DNA of 64,000 nt, from contig CAVTBY010000001.1 of the NCBI GenBank assembly GCA_963733085.1, positions 1-64,000 on the forward strand. Direction: 5' to 3'. The position numbers and the translations under genes are program-made. The DNA comes from Desertimonas sp963733085 (lineage in GTDB: Bacteria; Actinomycetota; Acidimicrobiia; Acidimicrobiales; Ilumatobacteraceae). The notes under the pieces are model-generated. The model was not told where the DNA came from. It saw only the letters and a program-made list of their open reading frames with translations, and ran no database searches. Positions 22,445 through 30,677 of this stretch are shown piece after piece; the first letter of the stretch is position 1; every line of letters starts with the position of its first letter.

Positions 22445-22644
22445 CCGCCTCCTAGCGGAGCGATCCGGCCGGCCTCGGCGCGGCCCAACTTCGGCAATCG
22501 ATCGAACTCGACGTTCGTTCCGATCTCGATCGTGCGCGTGCCATCGGCGATCTCGGCACAGTGGAACGGGTACTCGATTCCAGCACCGTCGGTGATCACA
22601 CCCAGGCCGGCGTGCTCGTCGAACTCGGTGACCACTCCGTTCAT
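22441..22644 (-). CDS. cold-shock-domain-like small protein
   Basis: 67 residues. NGVVTEFDEHAGLGVITD and PFHCAEIADGTRTIEIGTN follow the cold-shock fold, but the aromatic RNP residues are mostly replaced (no GFGFI or VFVH). RNA or DNA binding is therefore uncertain. Directly upstream of the ATL gene with a GTGA overlap. Confidence 0.75.
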   Translation of the reverse strand: MNGVVTEFDEHAGLGVITDGAGIEYPFHCAEIADGTRTIEIGTNVEFDRLPKLGRAEAGRIAPLGGG

Positions 22645-22694
22645 CTCAGCGACCGCCGTGTCCAGCGACGTTCGCCACGCGTGTCGTCCGCAGT

Positions 22695-22744
22695 CGAACT
22701 GTGAGCGCTGGGCGCCGATATCGGCCTCGACAGCTCACAGTTCG
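22695..22744. repeat. 50-bp palindrome, type E
   Basis: Perfect 12-bp outer arms CGAACTGTGAGC (22695-22706) and GCTCACAGTTCG (22733-22744) enclose symmetrical 7-base mismatches and a central perfect palindrome GCCGATATCGGC (22714-22725). It lies between hisG and the cold-shock gene, both read leftward. It has no poly-T run typical of an intrinsic terminator. Confidence 0.85.
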
Positions 22745-22842
22745 CGGGCGCGTGTTGCTTGTGCGCACGAAAAGAACCGGATCTGGTCGCCTTCCGGCTA
22801 CACAGGCGAGAGGTTGCACCCCGTTGGTTCACAATCAATCCC

Positions 22843-23718
22843 CTACCCCACGATCTTGGAGATCGGGATCTCCAGCAGGTCGGTCGCCCCGGCGTCGCGC
22901 AGGGCGGGGATGAGCAGGTTGATCGTGCGCTTGTCGACAACGCTCTCGATCGCCAGCCCGGCCCCGCCGGCAAGCTCGGAAACCGTCGGCGACTTCGCCG
23001 ACGGGAGCACCGCCAGCACAGCATCGAAGCGATCGGCGGCGACGTTGAGCTTGAGCAGCACCTTGTCGCGGGCGTCGAGGGCGCCGTTGAGCAGCGTCAT
23101 CAGCTGGCCCATGGCGTGCCGCTTGTCCGGGTCGGCGTGGGAACGAGGGTTGGCGATGACCTCGGTGTGGCTGACGAGGATCGTGTCGACGATGCGCAGG
23201 CCGGCGGCACGCAGCGCCCGGCCGGTCTCGGTGATCTCGACCACGCAGTCGGCGATGTCGGGAACCTTCGCCTCGCTCGCCCCGTAGCTGAGGCGGACGT
23301 CGGCGTCGATGCCCTGGTCGGCGAAGTAGCGCCGCGTCAACTCCGGGTACTCGGTGGAGACACGCACGCCGTTCGGCAGCTCCTTGACCGACGCGATCGC
23401 GGAGTCGTCGGCGACAGCGAGCACGAGCTTGATCGGCTCGGACGTCGCCTTCGAATAGCGCAACTCGCCGAGCGTGACGACGTCGCTACCGGTCTCGGCG
23501 ACCCAATCACGACCGGTGATCCCGATGTCGAACAGCCCTTCGGCGACGTAGACAGGGATCTCCTGAGGGCGCAGGATCCGTACCTCCTCGATGCGCGGGT
23601 CGTCGATCGAGGCGCGATAGGCGACGTCGGACGACCGCGTGACGCCAAGGTCGGCGGCCTCGAACAGCTCCATCGTCGCCCGCTCCAGCGACCCCTTGGG
23701 CAACACGATCCGCAACAT
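22843..23718 (-). CDS. hisG: ATP phosphoribosyltransferase, long form
   Basis: 291 residues; first step of histidine synthesis, ATP plus PRPP. The N-terminal MLRIVLPKGSLE and the phosphate-binding region EIPVYVAEGLFDIGITGRDWV are typical. The C-terminal regulatory domain (about residues 210-291, KVLLKLNVAAD to LLEIPISKIV) marks the hexameric, histidine-inhibited long form that does not need HisZ. The hisE gene often found upstream is absent; mogA takes that place. Confidence 0.96.
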   Translation of the reverse strand: MLRIVLPKGSLERATMELFEAADLGVTRSSDVAYRASIDDPRIEEVRILRPQEIPVYVAEGLFDIGITGRDWVAETGSDVVTLGELRYSKATSEPIKLVLAVADDSAIASVKELPNGVRVSTEYPELTRRYFADQGIDADVRLSYGASEAKVPDIADCVVEITETGRALRAAGLRIVDTILVSHTEVIANPRSHADPDKRHAMGQLMTLLNGALDARDKVLLKLNVAADRFDAVLAVLPSAKSPTVSELAGGAGLAIESVVDKRTINLLIPALRDAGATDLLEIPISKIVG

Positions 23719-23738
23719 CGCTGCGTGACGCTAACGGG

Positions 23739-24221
23739 TCAGTGCTCCGTCGGGGTGCCGTGTAAGAGCCGCAACGCGTGCGGCAGCACGTCGAGGATCG
23801 CTCCGAGTTGCTCAACGCAACCTTTCGGCGATCCCGGCGTATTGCAGATGATGGTGGTCCCGCGCACGCCTGCCACGCCACGCGACAGCCGGCCGTGGGG
23901 GCTGACAAGTCGCATCGCCTCGGCGAGCCCGGGGGCATCGCGGTCAATGACCCTGCGGGTGCCTTCCGGCGTCTGATCGCGCGGGGCGAATCCGGTCCCG
24001 CCGGTGGTGACGATCAGACCAGCGAACCCGTCGCTCATCCGGGTAAGCGTGGCAGCGACCTCGTCGGCGCCGTCCGCAGTCACCTCACGCGCGGCGACCT
24101 CGAAGCCGGCCGATGTGAGCTGCTCGGCAAGTGCCAGCCCGCTGGCGTCGTCACGGGTTCCCGCCACGACGCCATCACTGATCGTGAGCACCTTGGCACG
24201 CAGCGGGACGGACTCGGCCAC
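23739..24221 (-). CDS. molybdopterin adenylyltransferase-like protein (MogA/MoaB)
   Basis: 160 residues from GTG. It carries the MoCF-biosynthesis core AKVLTISDGVVAGTRDD, LIVTTGGTGFAPRDQTPE and NTPGSPKGCVEQL. The family adenylates molybdopterin. It starts 11 bases after the fmt stop. A more distant MobA-like gene at 55346 suggests molybdenum cofactor synthesis, though no moa cluster is in the window. Confidence 0.92.
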   Translation of the reverse strand: MAESVPLRAKVLTISDGVVAGTRDDASGLALAEQLTSAGFEVAAREVTADGADEVAATLTRMSDGFAGLIVTTGGTGFAPRDQTPEGTRRVIDRDAPGLAEAMRLVSPHGRLSRGVAGVRGTTIICNTPGSPKGCVEQLGAILDVLPHALRLLHGTPTEH

Positions 24222-24232
24222 GAACGGCGACG

Positions 24233-25144
24233 CTATCCGAGCCGCTCGCCGGACTCGGGACGGGCGCCGTTGGCGAACTCGCGCCACGTCATCGAGCCCT
24301 TGCCCTCGGGTTGGATCTCAACGAGCTCGAGCCATCCCGAGCCGGTGGTGACCAGTCCACCGGTGCCGTCGACGAGCTCCCCGGCGGTTTGTGTCAGCGG
24401 ACCGGCCGATTGTGAGTCATCGGGCTGACGCAGATGTGCGGTGAGGACACGGAGGCGCTTGCCGCGGAACGTGGTCCACGAGTGTCCGGCGCGAACCCAG
24501 CGGTGGAGCACGACTGCGGGCGACGACCAGTCGAGCCTCCATTCCTCGGGGCGCAGCTTCTCGGCATACGTCACCTCACCAGATTGCGGGACCGGCTTGG
24601 GAAGCTCGTCAGCAACGACCTCGAGAAGCAGCCGGGCGCCGACGTCGACGAGCCGGCCGCGCAACTGGTCGGCCGTGGTCATGTCACCGATCGGGACATT
24701 TTCGACGGCGTAGATGTCGCCGGCGTCCAGCTCGTCGGCGACGTCCATGATGCACACGCCCGTCATCGAGTCGCCGGCGAGGATCGCCCGCTCGACCGGG
24801 GCGGCGCCACGCCAACGCGGCAACAGGCTGAAGTGCATGTTGACCATCGGGAGGGCGGCGAGGACGTGCGGGCGGATCAGCCGTCCGTAGGCGACGACGA
24901 CCCCGAGCTCGGCCCTCGTGTCGATGACGTCATCGATACGGTCGGTCACCGGCAGTCCGAGCTCCAGCGCCGTCTCCTTCACCGGGCTCGGTGACACCGA
25001 TCCGCCGCGGCCGCGGCGGCGATCGGGATTGCTGACGACGAGGGCGATGTCGTGACCGGCCCCGTGCAGCGCACGAAGCGGAGGTACGGCGATCTCCGGA
25101 GTGCCGAGGAACACGAGCCGCTTGGGGCGATGCCCTGCGGTCAC
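24233..25144 (-). CDS. fmt: methionyl-tRNA formyltransferase
   Basis: 303 residues; formylates initiator Met-tRNA. Motifs: RLVFLGTPEIAVPPLRAL at the N terminus, NMHFSLLPRWRGAAP with the catalytic His/Asn region, and TGVCIMDVADELDAGD. The C-terminal OB-like domain binds tRNA. The companion deformylase gene ends 9 bases upstream, the classical def-fmt pair. Confidence 0.97.
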   Translation of the reverse strand: MTAGHRPKRLVFLGTPEIAVPPLRALHGAGHDIALVVSNPDRRRGRGGSVSPSPVKETALELGLPVTDRIDDVIDTRAELGVVVAYGRLIRPHVLAALPMVNMHFSLLPRWRGAAPVERAILAGDSMTGVCIMDVADELDAGDIYAVENVPIGDMTTADQLRGRLVDVGARLLLEVVADELPKPVPQSGEVTYAEKLRPEEWRLDWSSPAVVLHRWVRAGHSWTTFRGKRLRVLTAHLRQPDDSQSAGPLTQTAGELVDGTGGLVTTGSGWLELVEIQPEGKGSMTWREFANGARPESGERLG

Positions 25145-25152
25145 GTCAGGAG

Positions 25153-25689
25153 TCAGCGCAGCCGGAGGCGGCGACGCTCGCCGTTGGGCGAGGGCTGGGC
25201 GCTCTGTTCGGCGATGCGGCGATACTCGGCCATCGCGTCACGACGTTGGTCGGGTGTCATCCGGTCGAACATCAGCACGCCGTTGAGGTGATCGAGCTCG
25301 TGCTGGAACATCCGTGCCTCGAGCTCGTCGGCCTCCCGTTCGATCGGGTTTCCGTCGAGGTCGATGCCTCGCACGAGCACCGTCTTCGGACGGGCCAACT
25401 CGACGTACAGGCCAGGGATCGACAGGCAGCCCTCCTCGTAGACCCACTCGCCGTCGGAGTCGACGATCTCCGGGTTGAAGATCACCTGCGGGTCCTCGCC
25501 GAGGTCCCACACGACGACCTGCTTCTGCACGCCGATCTGCGGCGCCGCCAGGGCCAACCCGTTTCCACAGTCGTACAGCGAGTCGAACATGTCGTCGACT
25601 AAACGAACTGCCTTGCCGTCGATGTCGGAGACCGGAGCGGCTTTGGTCTTGAGCACCGGGTCACCGAACACACGAATGGGCGCGCTCAT
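25153..25689 (-). CDS. def: peptide deformylase
   Basis: 178 residues; removes the N-formyl group from nascent proteins. All three motifs are present: GLALAAPQIGV, EGCLSIPG (metal Cys) and FQHELDHLNG (HExxH). The ATG at 25689 faces the divergent methyltransferase gene; the two starts are within 20 bases. Confidence 0.97.
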   Translation of the reverse strand: MSAPIRVFGDPVLKTKAAPVSDIDGKAVRLVDDMFDSLYDCGNGLALAAPQIGVQKQVVVWDLGEDPQVIFNPEIVDSDGEWVYEEGCLSIPGLYVELARPKTVLVRGIDLDGNPIEREADELEARMFQHELDHLNGVLMFDRMTPDQRRDAMAEYRRIAEQSAQPSPNGERRRLRLR

Positions 25690-25708
25690 GAGTGTCAGGC
25701 TATCCAGC

Positions 25709-26320
25709 GTGTCGCACTACTTCTCGGAGCAGCAGCAGGCTGCCTCGGCCCAGCGGGAGATCGTCGTCGACACCGTGGACCCACCGCTTGTACTGCACAC
25801 CGACCGCGGCGTGTTCAGTCACGGAAGGCTCGACGCCGGCACCGAGTTGCTCCTCCGGCGGGCGCAATTGCCGCCGCTGACTGGCACGTTTCTCGACCTC
25901 GGGTGCGGCGCCGGGCCGATCGCCCTGACGCTGGCTCGGCGGGCACCGGCCGCGAGAGTCATCGCGGTGGATGTCAACGAGCGTGCCCGACGGCTGTGCG
26001 CCGCCAACGCTGCCCGCAACGGCCTCGACAATGTCGAAGTAATGGCACCGGACGAGGTCGAAACGGACCAGCGCTTCGATCTGATCTGGTCCAACCCGCC
26101 GATTCGAATCGGCAAGGCCGAGCTGCACGCCTTGCTCGAGATGTGGCTCGGCCGCCTCACGACGACCGGCGCCGCCGTCCTCGTCGTACAGCGGCACCTC
26201 GGTGCCGACTCGCTTCAGCGCTGGCTCGTCGAGCAGGGCTGGCGGACCGAGCGGCTCGCCTCCTCGAAGGGATACCGGCTGATCGACGTCAGACCCGCGG
26301 TGGATCCACCGCGACCCTGA
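25709..26320 (+). CDS. class I SAM methyltransferase, RsmC-like
   Basis: 203 residues from the chosen GTG (VSHYFSEQQQ). Motif I is FLDLGCGAGPIAL and motif IV is NPPIRIG, as in MTS-domain rRNA guanine methyltransferases of the RsmC/RlmG group that act on the exocyclic amine of guanine. It lacks the N-terminal duplicated domain, so it is a short form. An ATG at 25688, overlapping def, is an alternative start. Its 3' end overlaps convergent priA by 32 bases. Confidence 0.87.
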   Translation: MSHYFSEQQQAASAQREIVVDTVDPPLVLHTDRGVFSHGRLDAGTELLLRRAQLPPLTGTFLDLGCGAGPIALTLARRAPAARVIAVDVNERARRLCAANAARNGLDNVEVMAPDEVETDQRFDLIWSNPPIRIGKAELHALLEMWLGRLTTTGAAVLVVQRHLGADSLQRWLVEQGWRTERLASSKGYRLIDVRPAVDPPRP

Positions 26321-28049
26321 CCCGCGACCCCTTCGGTCGCCCGACGGCGATCAACGCCGTGCCCAGCTCGTGCCACGTCGGAGCGGCGACGAGGTAGTCA
26401 CCGGATCCACCGCCGACGGAGGTCTCGCCCGTGCGCAACTGGTCGGCGACCTCGTCGCTGCCGGGCCCGCTGACGCGGGCCAGCGCCCGTGACGGAGGCA
26501 GGCCGAGCAGTTCACGGCGCTGACGTTCGCCGTCAAGCAGCCGGGCGGGATCGGCGAGCAGCGCCGCGTGGATCACCTCGTGGTGGGGAGTGAACGTCTG
26601 GATCAGCAGCCGTCCGCCTCGCTCTCGCGGCCCGAGGAGGCGTGCCGCTTTGGTGAGCAGAGCCATGGCCTGCTCGCTGGCGCGGTAGCGCGGCGCGAGC
26701 AGTTCTCGATCGAAGTCGAGGAAGGCGACGATGTCCGCACGGTCGACCCGATGGAGCACTGCCTCCGTGCCGACGTAGATCTCCGCCGGTTCGGGGGGTG
26801 AGTTGTCCGACCCGGTGACTGCAACGACGGGCCGCCCGGCCGCGGCCTCGAGCTCCTCGCGGAGGCGGGTCACGCCGGGACGCAGGTTGGCGAACCCCGA
26901 TCCGCCGCACACCTGGCACACGGCCGGGCGATCGGCCCCGCACCGCGGGCAGACCAGCCGGCCGTCGTCGTTGAGCTTGATTGCGGCCTCGCAGCGGGTG
27001 CACCGCACCAGGGACCGACACGTGCGGCAGGCGAGGATCCGCGCCCGGCCCGTGGTGTTGTGCACGCAGACGACGCGCTGATCGCCCCGCAGCCGCCTGA
27101 TCAATGCCGACGACAGCAACGACGTGCGCCACGGTTCCTCGTCGCTGCGGTCGATGAGCTCGACGATCGGCCAGCCGGCTCGCCGTTCGTCGACCGGCAG
27201 TCCTGCCAGCTGGCCGCCAACGGCGTCGACACCGGCGACGGTCGGGCAGGGTGTGGTGAGCAGCACCGAAACGCCGGCACGCCCGGCACGCTCGATGAGA
27301 ACATCGCGTGCGTGCCACGTCGGGTTGCGTTCCTCCTGCAACGTCTCGTCGTGCTCGTCGATGACCACGGCGACACCGAAGTCAGGGCACGACCCCCACG
27401 CCGCCCCGCGGGCGCCGATCACAACATCGACTCCGGCCGCCGCGAGTGCCCATTGCCTCGGCAACACGGCAACAACCAGCCCGCGACGAGCGAGCGCTGC
27501 GGCCATCGCCTCGGCACGGGCAGTCGTCGGGATGACGACGAGCGCCGGCCCGACGCTGGCGGCGGCGACGATGGCGTCAACTGGCGACGTTGCCGGCGGA
27601 AGCGCCAACAGCCCCCCGCCGCCGGTGATCAGGTCCGCGGCCCGGCGACCGATCGAGCTCTGTGGCACCTCGACCTGCCTGCGCGCCGACTTCGGGAGTG
27701 TGGTCACATTCGTCGGCGGACTTGCCGCCACGAGAAACGGGCGTAGCCGACCGGCCGCCCAGCGGATCGATGCCCACTCGGCGAGGTCGATCAGTGCCGG
27801 ATCGGGACCCAGCGACGACACGCCGAGAATGGGTTGCAAGCGTGCCGGATCGACTTCGAGGGCAGGGTCTAGCGCCGTCACCCAGCCGCGGACACGACGA
27901 CCGTGCAACGGAACTCGAACGATCGATCCGATCGTTACCGCGTCACGCAGGTGCTCCGGAAGCAAGTAGTCGAACTGCTTGTCCAGCCCGGTGACATCCG
28001 GGAGCACCCGCACGGTGCTAGCGCCAAAGATCCGAGTATTTCGTGTCAT
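26289..28049 (-). CDS. priA: primosomal protein N' (PriA), probably helicase-dead
   Basis: 586 residues from the chosen ATG. The N-terminal 3'-DNA-binding domain is TVRVLPDVTGLDKQFDYLLP, and the two zinc-binding runs are CRTCRSLVRCTRC and CPRCGADRPAVCQVCGG. Where PriA has a GKT P-loop this protein reads LLALPPATSPVDAI, with no Walker A. The DEAH box is DEHD. Actinobacterial PriA proteins lacking the ATPase motif are known. It probably keeps a structural role in restart. The start is uncertain; GTG 28079 is also open and the region is a long palindrome. Confidence 0.9.
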   Translation of the reverse strand: MTRNTRIFGASTVRVLPDVTGLDKQFDYLLPEHLRDAVTIGSIVRVPLHGRRVRGWVTALDPALEVDPARLQPILGVSSLGPDPALIDLAEWASIRWAAGRLRPFLVAASPPTNVTTLPKSARRQVEVPQSSIGRRAADLITGGGGLLALPPATSPVDAIVAAASVGPALVVIPTTARAEAMAAALARRGLVVAVLPRQWALAAAGVDVVIGARGAAWGSCPDFGVAVVIDEHDETLQEERNPTWHARDVLIERAGRAGVSVLLTTPCPTVAGVDAVGGQLAGLPVDERRAGWPIVELIDRSDEEPWRTSLLSSALIRRLRGDQRVVCVHNTTGRARILACRTCRSLVRCTRCEAAIKLNDDGRLVCPRCGADRPAVCQVCGGSGFANLRPGVTRLREELEAAAGRPVVAVTGSDNSPPEPAEIYVGTEAVLHRVDRADIVAFLDFDRELLAPRYRASEQAMALLTKAARLLGPRERGGRLLIQTFTPHHEVIHAALLADPARLLDGERQRRELLGLPPSRALARVSGPGSDEVADQLRTGETSVGGGSGDYLVAAPTWHELGTALIAVGRPKGSRVRVAVDPPRV

Positions 28050-28107
28050 CCGAGTGTCGGGTGGTGACCTGTCCGTCACGAAACACTCGGACGGCCCGAA
28101 ACACTCG
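28033..28107. repeat. 75-bp imperfect palindrome between metK and priA
   Basis: Four related 9-14 bp motifs are arranged forward, forward, inverted, inverted around one centre at 28070. They are CGAGTATTTCG (28033-28043), CCGAGTGT (28050-28057), ACACTCGG (28083-28090) and CGAAACACTCG (28097-28107). The outer pair has one mismatch and the inner pair is perfect. It spans the candidate priA starts, so it could control priA translation, end metK transcription, or be an inserted repeat. Confidence 0.75.
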
Positions 28108-28118
28108 AATGGGCGGGG

Positions 28119-29312
28119 TTAGAGCCCTACGGCGGCCTTGAAGTCGGCGAGGCGGCTGGCGTGCTCCCACGTGAACTGCGGGAGGCTGCGCCCGAAGTGT
28201 CCATAGGCGGCGGTGTCGCGGTAGATCGGCCGCTTGAGCTCGAGGTCGCGGATGATTGCGCCGGGACGAAGGTCGAACACCGCCGGGACGCTCTTTGAGA
28301 TCAACTCTGGGTCGACCGTGCTCGTGCCGAACGTCTCGACGAGCACGCTCACCGGGTGGGCGACGCCGATGGCGTAGGCGACTTGAACCTCGCACCGCGA
28401 TGCCGCACCCGAGGCGACGACGTGCTTGGCGACCCATCGAGCGGCATAGGCGGCCGAACGGTCCACCTTGCTCGGGTCCTTCCCGCTGAACGCACCGCCA
28501 CCGTGACGACCCATGCCGCCGTAGGTGTCGACGATGATCTTGCGCCCGGTGAGGCCGCAGTCGGCGTGCGGTCCGCCGAGCACGAACGTTCCTGTCGGGT
28601 TGACGAACACGTCGTAGGCGTCGTCGGCGAACTGCTCGGGGACTGTCGGCTGAATCACCTGCTCGATGAGGTCGGGGCGGATCACGGTGTCTCGATCGAC
28701 GCCGTCCTGATGCTGCGTCGAGATCAGCACCGCCTTGAGGGCGACGGGGGCGCCGTCCTCGTACTCGAACGTCACCTGGGTCTTGCCGTCGGGACGCAGG
28801 TAGGGCACCTGGCCTGACTTGCGCACCTCGGCGAGACGCTCGGCGAGCCGGTGCGCCGTCCAGATCGGCAACGGCATCAGATCGGGCGTCTCGTCGCAGG
28901 CGAACCCGAACATCATCCCCTGGTCGCCGGCGCCCTGGGCGTCGAGCGGATCCTCGCCCGCCTCTCCGGCGCGCAACTCCTCGGATTTGTCGACACCCTG
29001 GCCGATGTCCGGCGACTGCTCGTCGATCGACACGATGACGCCACAGGTGCCACCGTCGAATCCGTAGAGGGCGTCGTCGTAACCGATTCCCTTGATCGTC
29101 TCGCGGGCGAGCTTGGGGATGTCGACGTATGCCGACGTCGTGATCTCGCCGGCAACCACGCACAGCCCGGTGGTCAACAACGTCTCGCACGCCACCCGAC
29201 CGTCAGGGTCCTCGGCGAGGATGGCGTCAAGGACGCTGTCGCTGATCTGGTCGGCCATCTTGTCCGGATGACCCTCGGTCACGCTCTCCGAGGTGAAGGT
29301 CCAACGAGACAT
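28119..29312 (-). CDS. metK: S-adenosylmethionine synthetase
   Basis: 397 residues from the ATG at 29312. It makes SAM from methionine and ATP. Motifs: FTSESVTEGHPDKMADQISD (ATP site His), GAGDQGMMFGFACDE (the GAGDQG signature) and GGGAFSGKDPSKVDRSAAY. No SAM riboswitch fits in the 40-base gap to rpoZ, so the gene is probably read with the upstream genes. A TTG one codon earlier is an alternative start. Confidence 0.97.
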   Translation of the reverse strand: MSRWTFTSESVTEGHPDKMADQISDSVLDAILAEDPDGRVACETLLTTGLCVVAGEITTSAYVDIPKLARETIKGIGYDDALYGFDGGTCGVIVSIDEQSPDIGQGVDKSEELRAGEAGEDPLDAQGAGDQGMMFGFACDETPDLMPLPIWTAHRLAERLAEVRKSGQVPYLRPDGKTQVTFEYEDGAPVALKAVLISTQHQDGVDRDTVIRPDLIEQVIQPTVPEQFADDAYDVFVNPTGTFVLGGPHADCGLTGRKIIVDTYGGMGRHGGGAFSGKDPSKVDRSAAYAARWVAKHVVASGAASRCEVQVAYAIGVAHPVSVLVETFGTSTVDPELISKSVPAVFDLRPGAIIRDLELKRPIYRDTAAYGHFGRSLPQFTWEHASRLADFKAAVGL

Positions 29313-29352
29313 CAATGCTTCCTTGTCGTGCGGTTCGGTCGGTTGGTGAGCC

Positions 29353-29658
29353 TCAGGCGGGTTCGTCGTCGGAGGACTCGTCGTCCGACGTCGCCTCGTC
29401 CTCCTCGACGGGCTTGGGCTCGGCCCAGACGATCTTGTCGGCAGCGATCTCCTCGAAACCGATGCTCAGCGGCTTGCGAGAAACCGATGACACCTGCGGT
29501 GGGACCATCTGGCCGAGACCTTCACCGAGCTGGTTGAAGTAGGCGTTGATGTTGCGGGCCCGGCGGGCCGCGAGCGTCACCAACCCGAACTTGGAGTCGA
29601 CCCGATCGAGGAGGCCTTCGATCGGCGGGGTCATCATCGTTTCGTGGGAGCGTTCCAT
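29353..29658 (-). CDS. rpoZ: RNA polymerase omega subunit
   Basis: 101 residues from ATG 29658. The core MMTPPIEGLLDRVDSKFGLV and LAARRARNINAYFNQLGEG match omega, which assists RNAP assembly. An acidic tail (EEDEATSDDESSDDE) ends it, as in other actinobacteria. The ATG at 29637 (MMTPP) is an equally good start. The order mihF-gmk-rpoZ-metK is the usual actinobacterial one. Confidence 0.95.
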   Translation of the reverse strand: MERSHETMMTPPIEGLLDRVDSKFGLVTLAARRARNINAYFNQLGEGLGQMVPPQVSSVSRKPLSIGFEEIAADKIVWAEPKPVEEDEATSDDESSDDEPA

Positions 29659-29713
29659 CGGGCTTACGTCGGTCCAATCCAGGAGTTCGGGGGCGTACGG
29701 CGGTCGGGAAAGT

Positions 29714-30286
29714 CTACCGGGCGGGCTGGCGGGCCCCATCGACGATCCGCAGCAGGTCCTCGATCGTGTCGTCGAGATTGTCGTTGACGAGGACGTGGTC
29801 GGCCAGCTCGAGGCCGACCGGCTCCTCCGATTCAGCCTTGCGCAGACGGTCGGCCACCTTGTCCTCGCGATCGCCACGCTGCCGGAGGCGACGCTCCTGT
29901 TCCGAACGTGTCGGTGGGAGGATGAAGATCAAGATCGCTTCCGGACGCTGGGCCTTGACCTGCTGGGCGCCGTCGACCTCGATCTCCAAGACGACGTCAC
30001 TCCCCGCCGTCGGCTCGGGGAGCGGCGTGCCGTACAGGTGGCCGAGGAACTCGGTCCATTCGAGAAAGCCGCCGGTGGCGATGTGCCGGCGGAACTCGTC
30101 CGGCGTGACGAATCGGTAGGCGGCATCGGATTCGCCGGACCGGCGCTCGCGCGTCGTCCACGAACGCGAAAGCCAGAGCTGCGGGTCACGGGCGACGAGC
30201 CGGTTGGCGATCGTGCTCTTGCCGACGCCTCCCGGCCCGGAAATGATGATGGTGAGCGGCGTACACGCTGACGCGCCCGAGCTCAC
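29714..30286 (-). CDS. gmk: guanylate kinase
   Basis: 190 residues; phosphorylates GMP to GDP. P-loop SGPGGVGKSTIANRL at the N terminus, then SRSWTTRERR and GGFLEWTEFLGHLYGTP, the GMP-binding segment. GTG start overlaps the mihF stop (GTGA). Confidence 0.97.
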   Translation of the reverse strand: MSSGASACTPLTIIISGPGGVGKSTIANRLVARDPQLWLSRSWTTRERRSGESDAAYRFVTPDEFRRHIATGGFLEWTEFLGHLYGTPLPEPTAGSDVVLEIEVDGAQQVKAQRPEAILIFILPPTRSEQERRLRQRGDREDKVADRLRKAESEEPVGLELADHVLVNDNLDDTIEDLLRIVDGARQPAR

Positions 30287-30591
30287 CCGAGGGCTTCGAG
30301 CAGTGCCTGGCGCTGCTGAGAGCCGAGGCCCTGGATGCGACGGTTGTCGGCGATGCCGATCTCGTCCATCACCTTGCGGGCCTTGACCTTGCCGACGCCT
30401 GGCAACGACTCGAGCATCGACTGCACCTTGAGCTTGCCGACGTTGTTGTCTTCGGACTCGAGCGCTGCCTTCAGCGACAGCGAGCCCATCTTCAATCTCG
30501 CCTTGATCTCGGCGCGAGCCGCGCGGGCTTCCTTTGCCTTCTCCAGAGCGGCCGCTCGCTGTTCAGGCGTCAGTGTCGGAGGTGTTGCCAT
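30283..30591 (-). CDS. actinobacterial integration host factor (mIHF)
   Basis: 102 residues. The sequence ATPPTLTPEQRAAALEKAKEA, then LESLPGVGKVKARKVMDEIGI with a helix-hairpin-helix-like element, identifies the mycobacterial-type IHF. It is unrelated to E. coli IHF and binds DNA nonspecifically to shape the nucleoid. A longer in-frame N terminus has no homology. A -10 box TAGCGT (30600-30605) lies 8 bases before the ATG, so this gene probably starts the mihF-gmk-rpoZ-metK unit with little or no leader. Confidence 0.94.
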   Translation of the reverse strand: MATPPTLTPEQRAAALEKAKEARAARAEIKARLKMGSLSLKAALESEDNNVGKLKVQSMLESLPGVGKVKARKVMDEIGIADNRRIQGLGSQQRQALLEALG

Positions 30592-30677
30592 GTCGGGGAA
30601 CGCTAGCGCCGCTGTCGTCGTGAACTGGGGATATGCGGGCCTGACCACGAACATGTGTTCAAGACGGCGACGGGCGA

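Noticed and set aside
29313..29352. SAM riboswitch upstream of metK
   Set aside because: The gap to rpoZ is only 40 bases, too short for a known SAM riboswitch.
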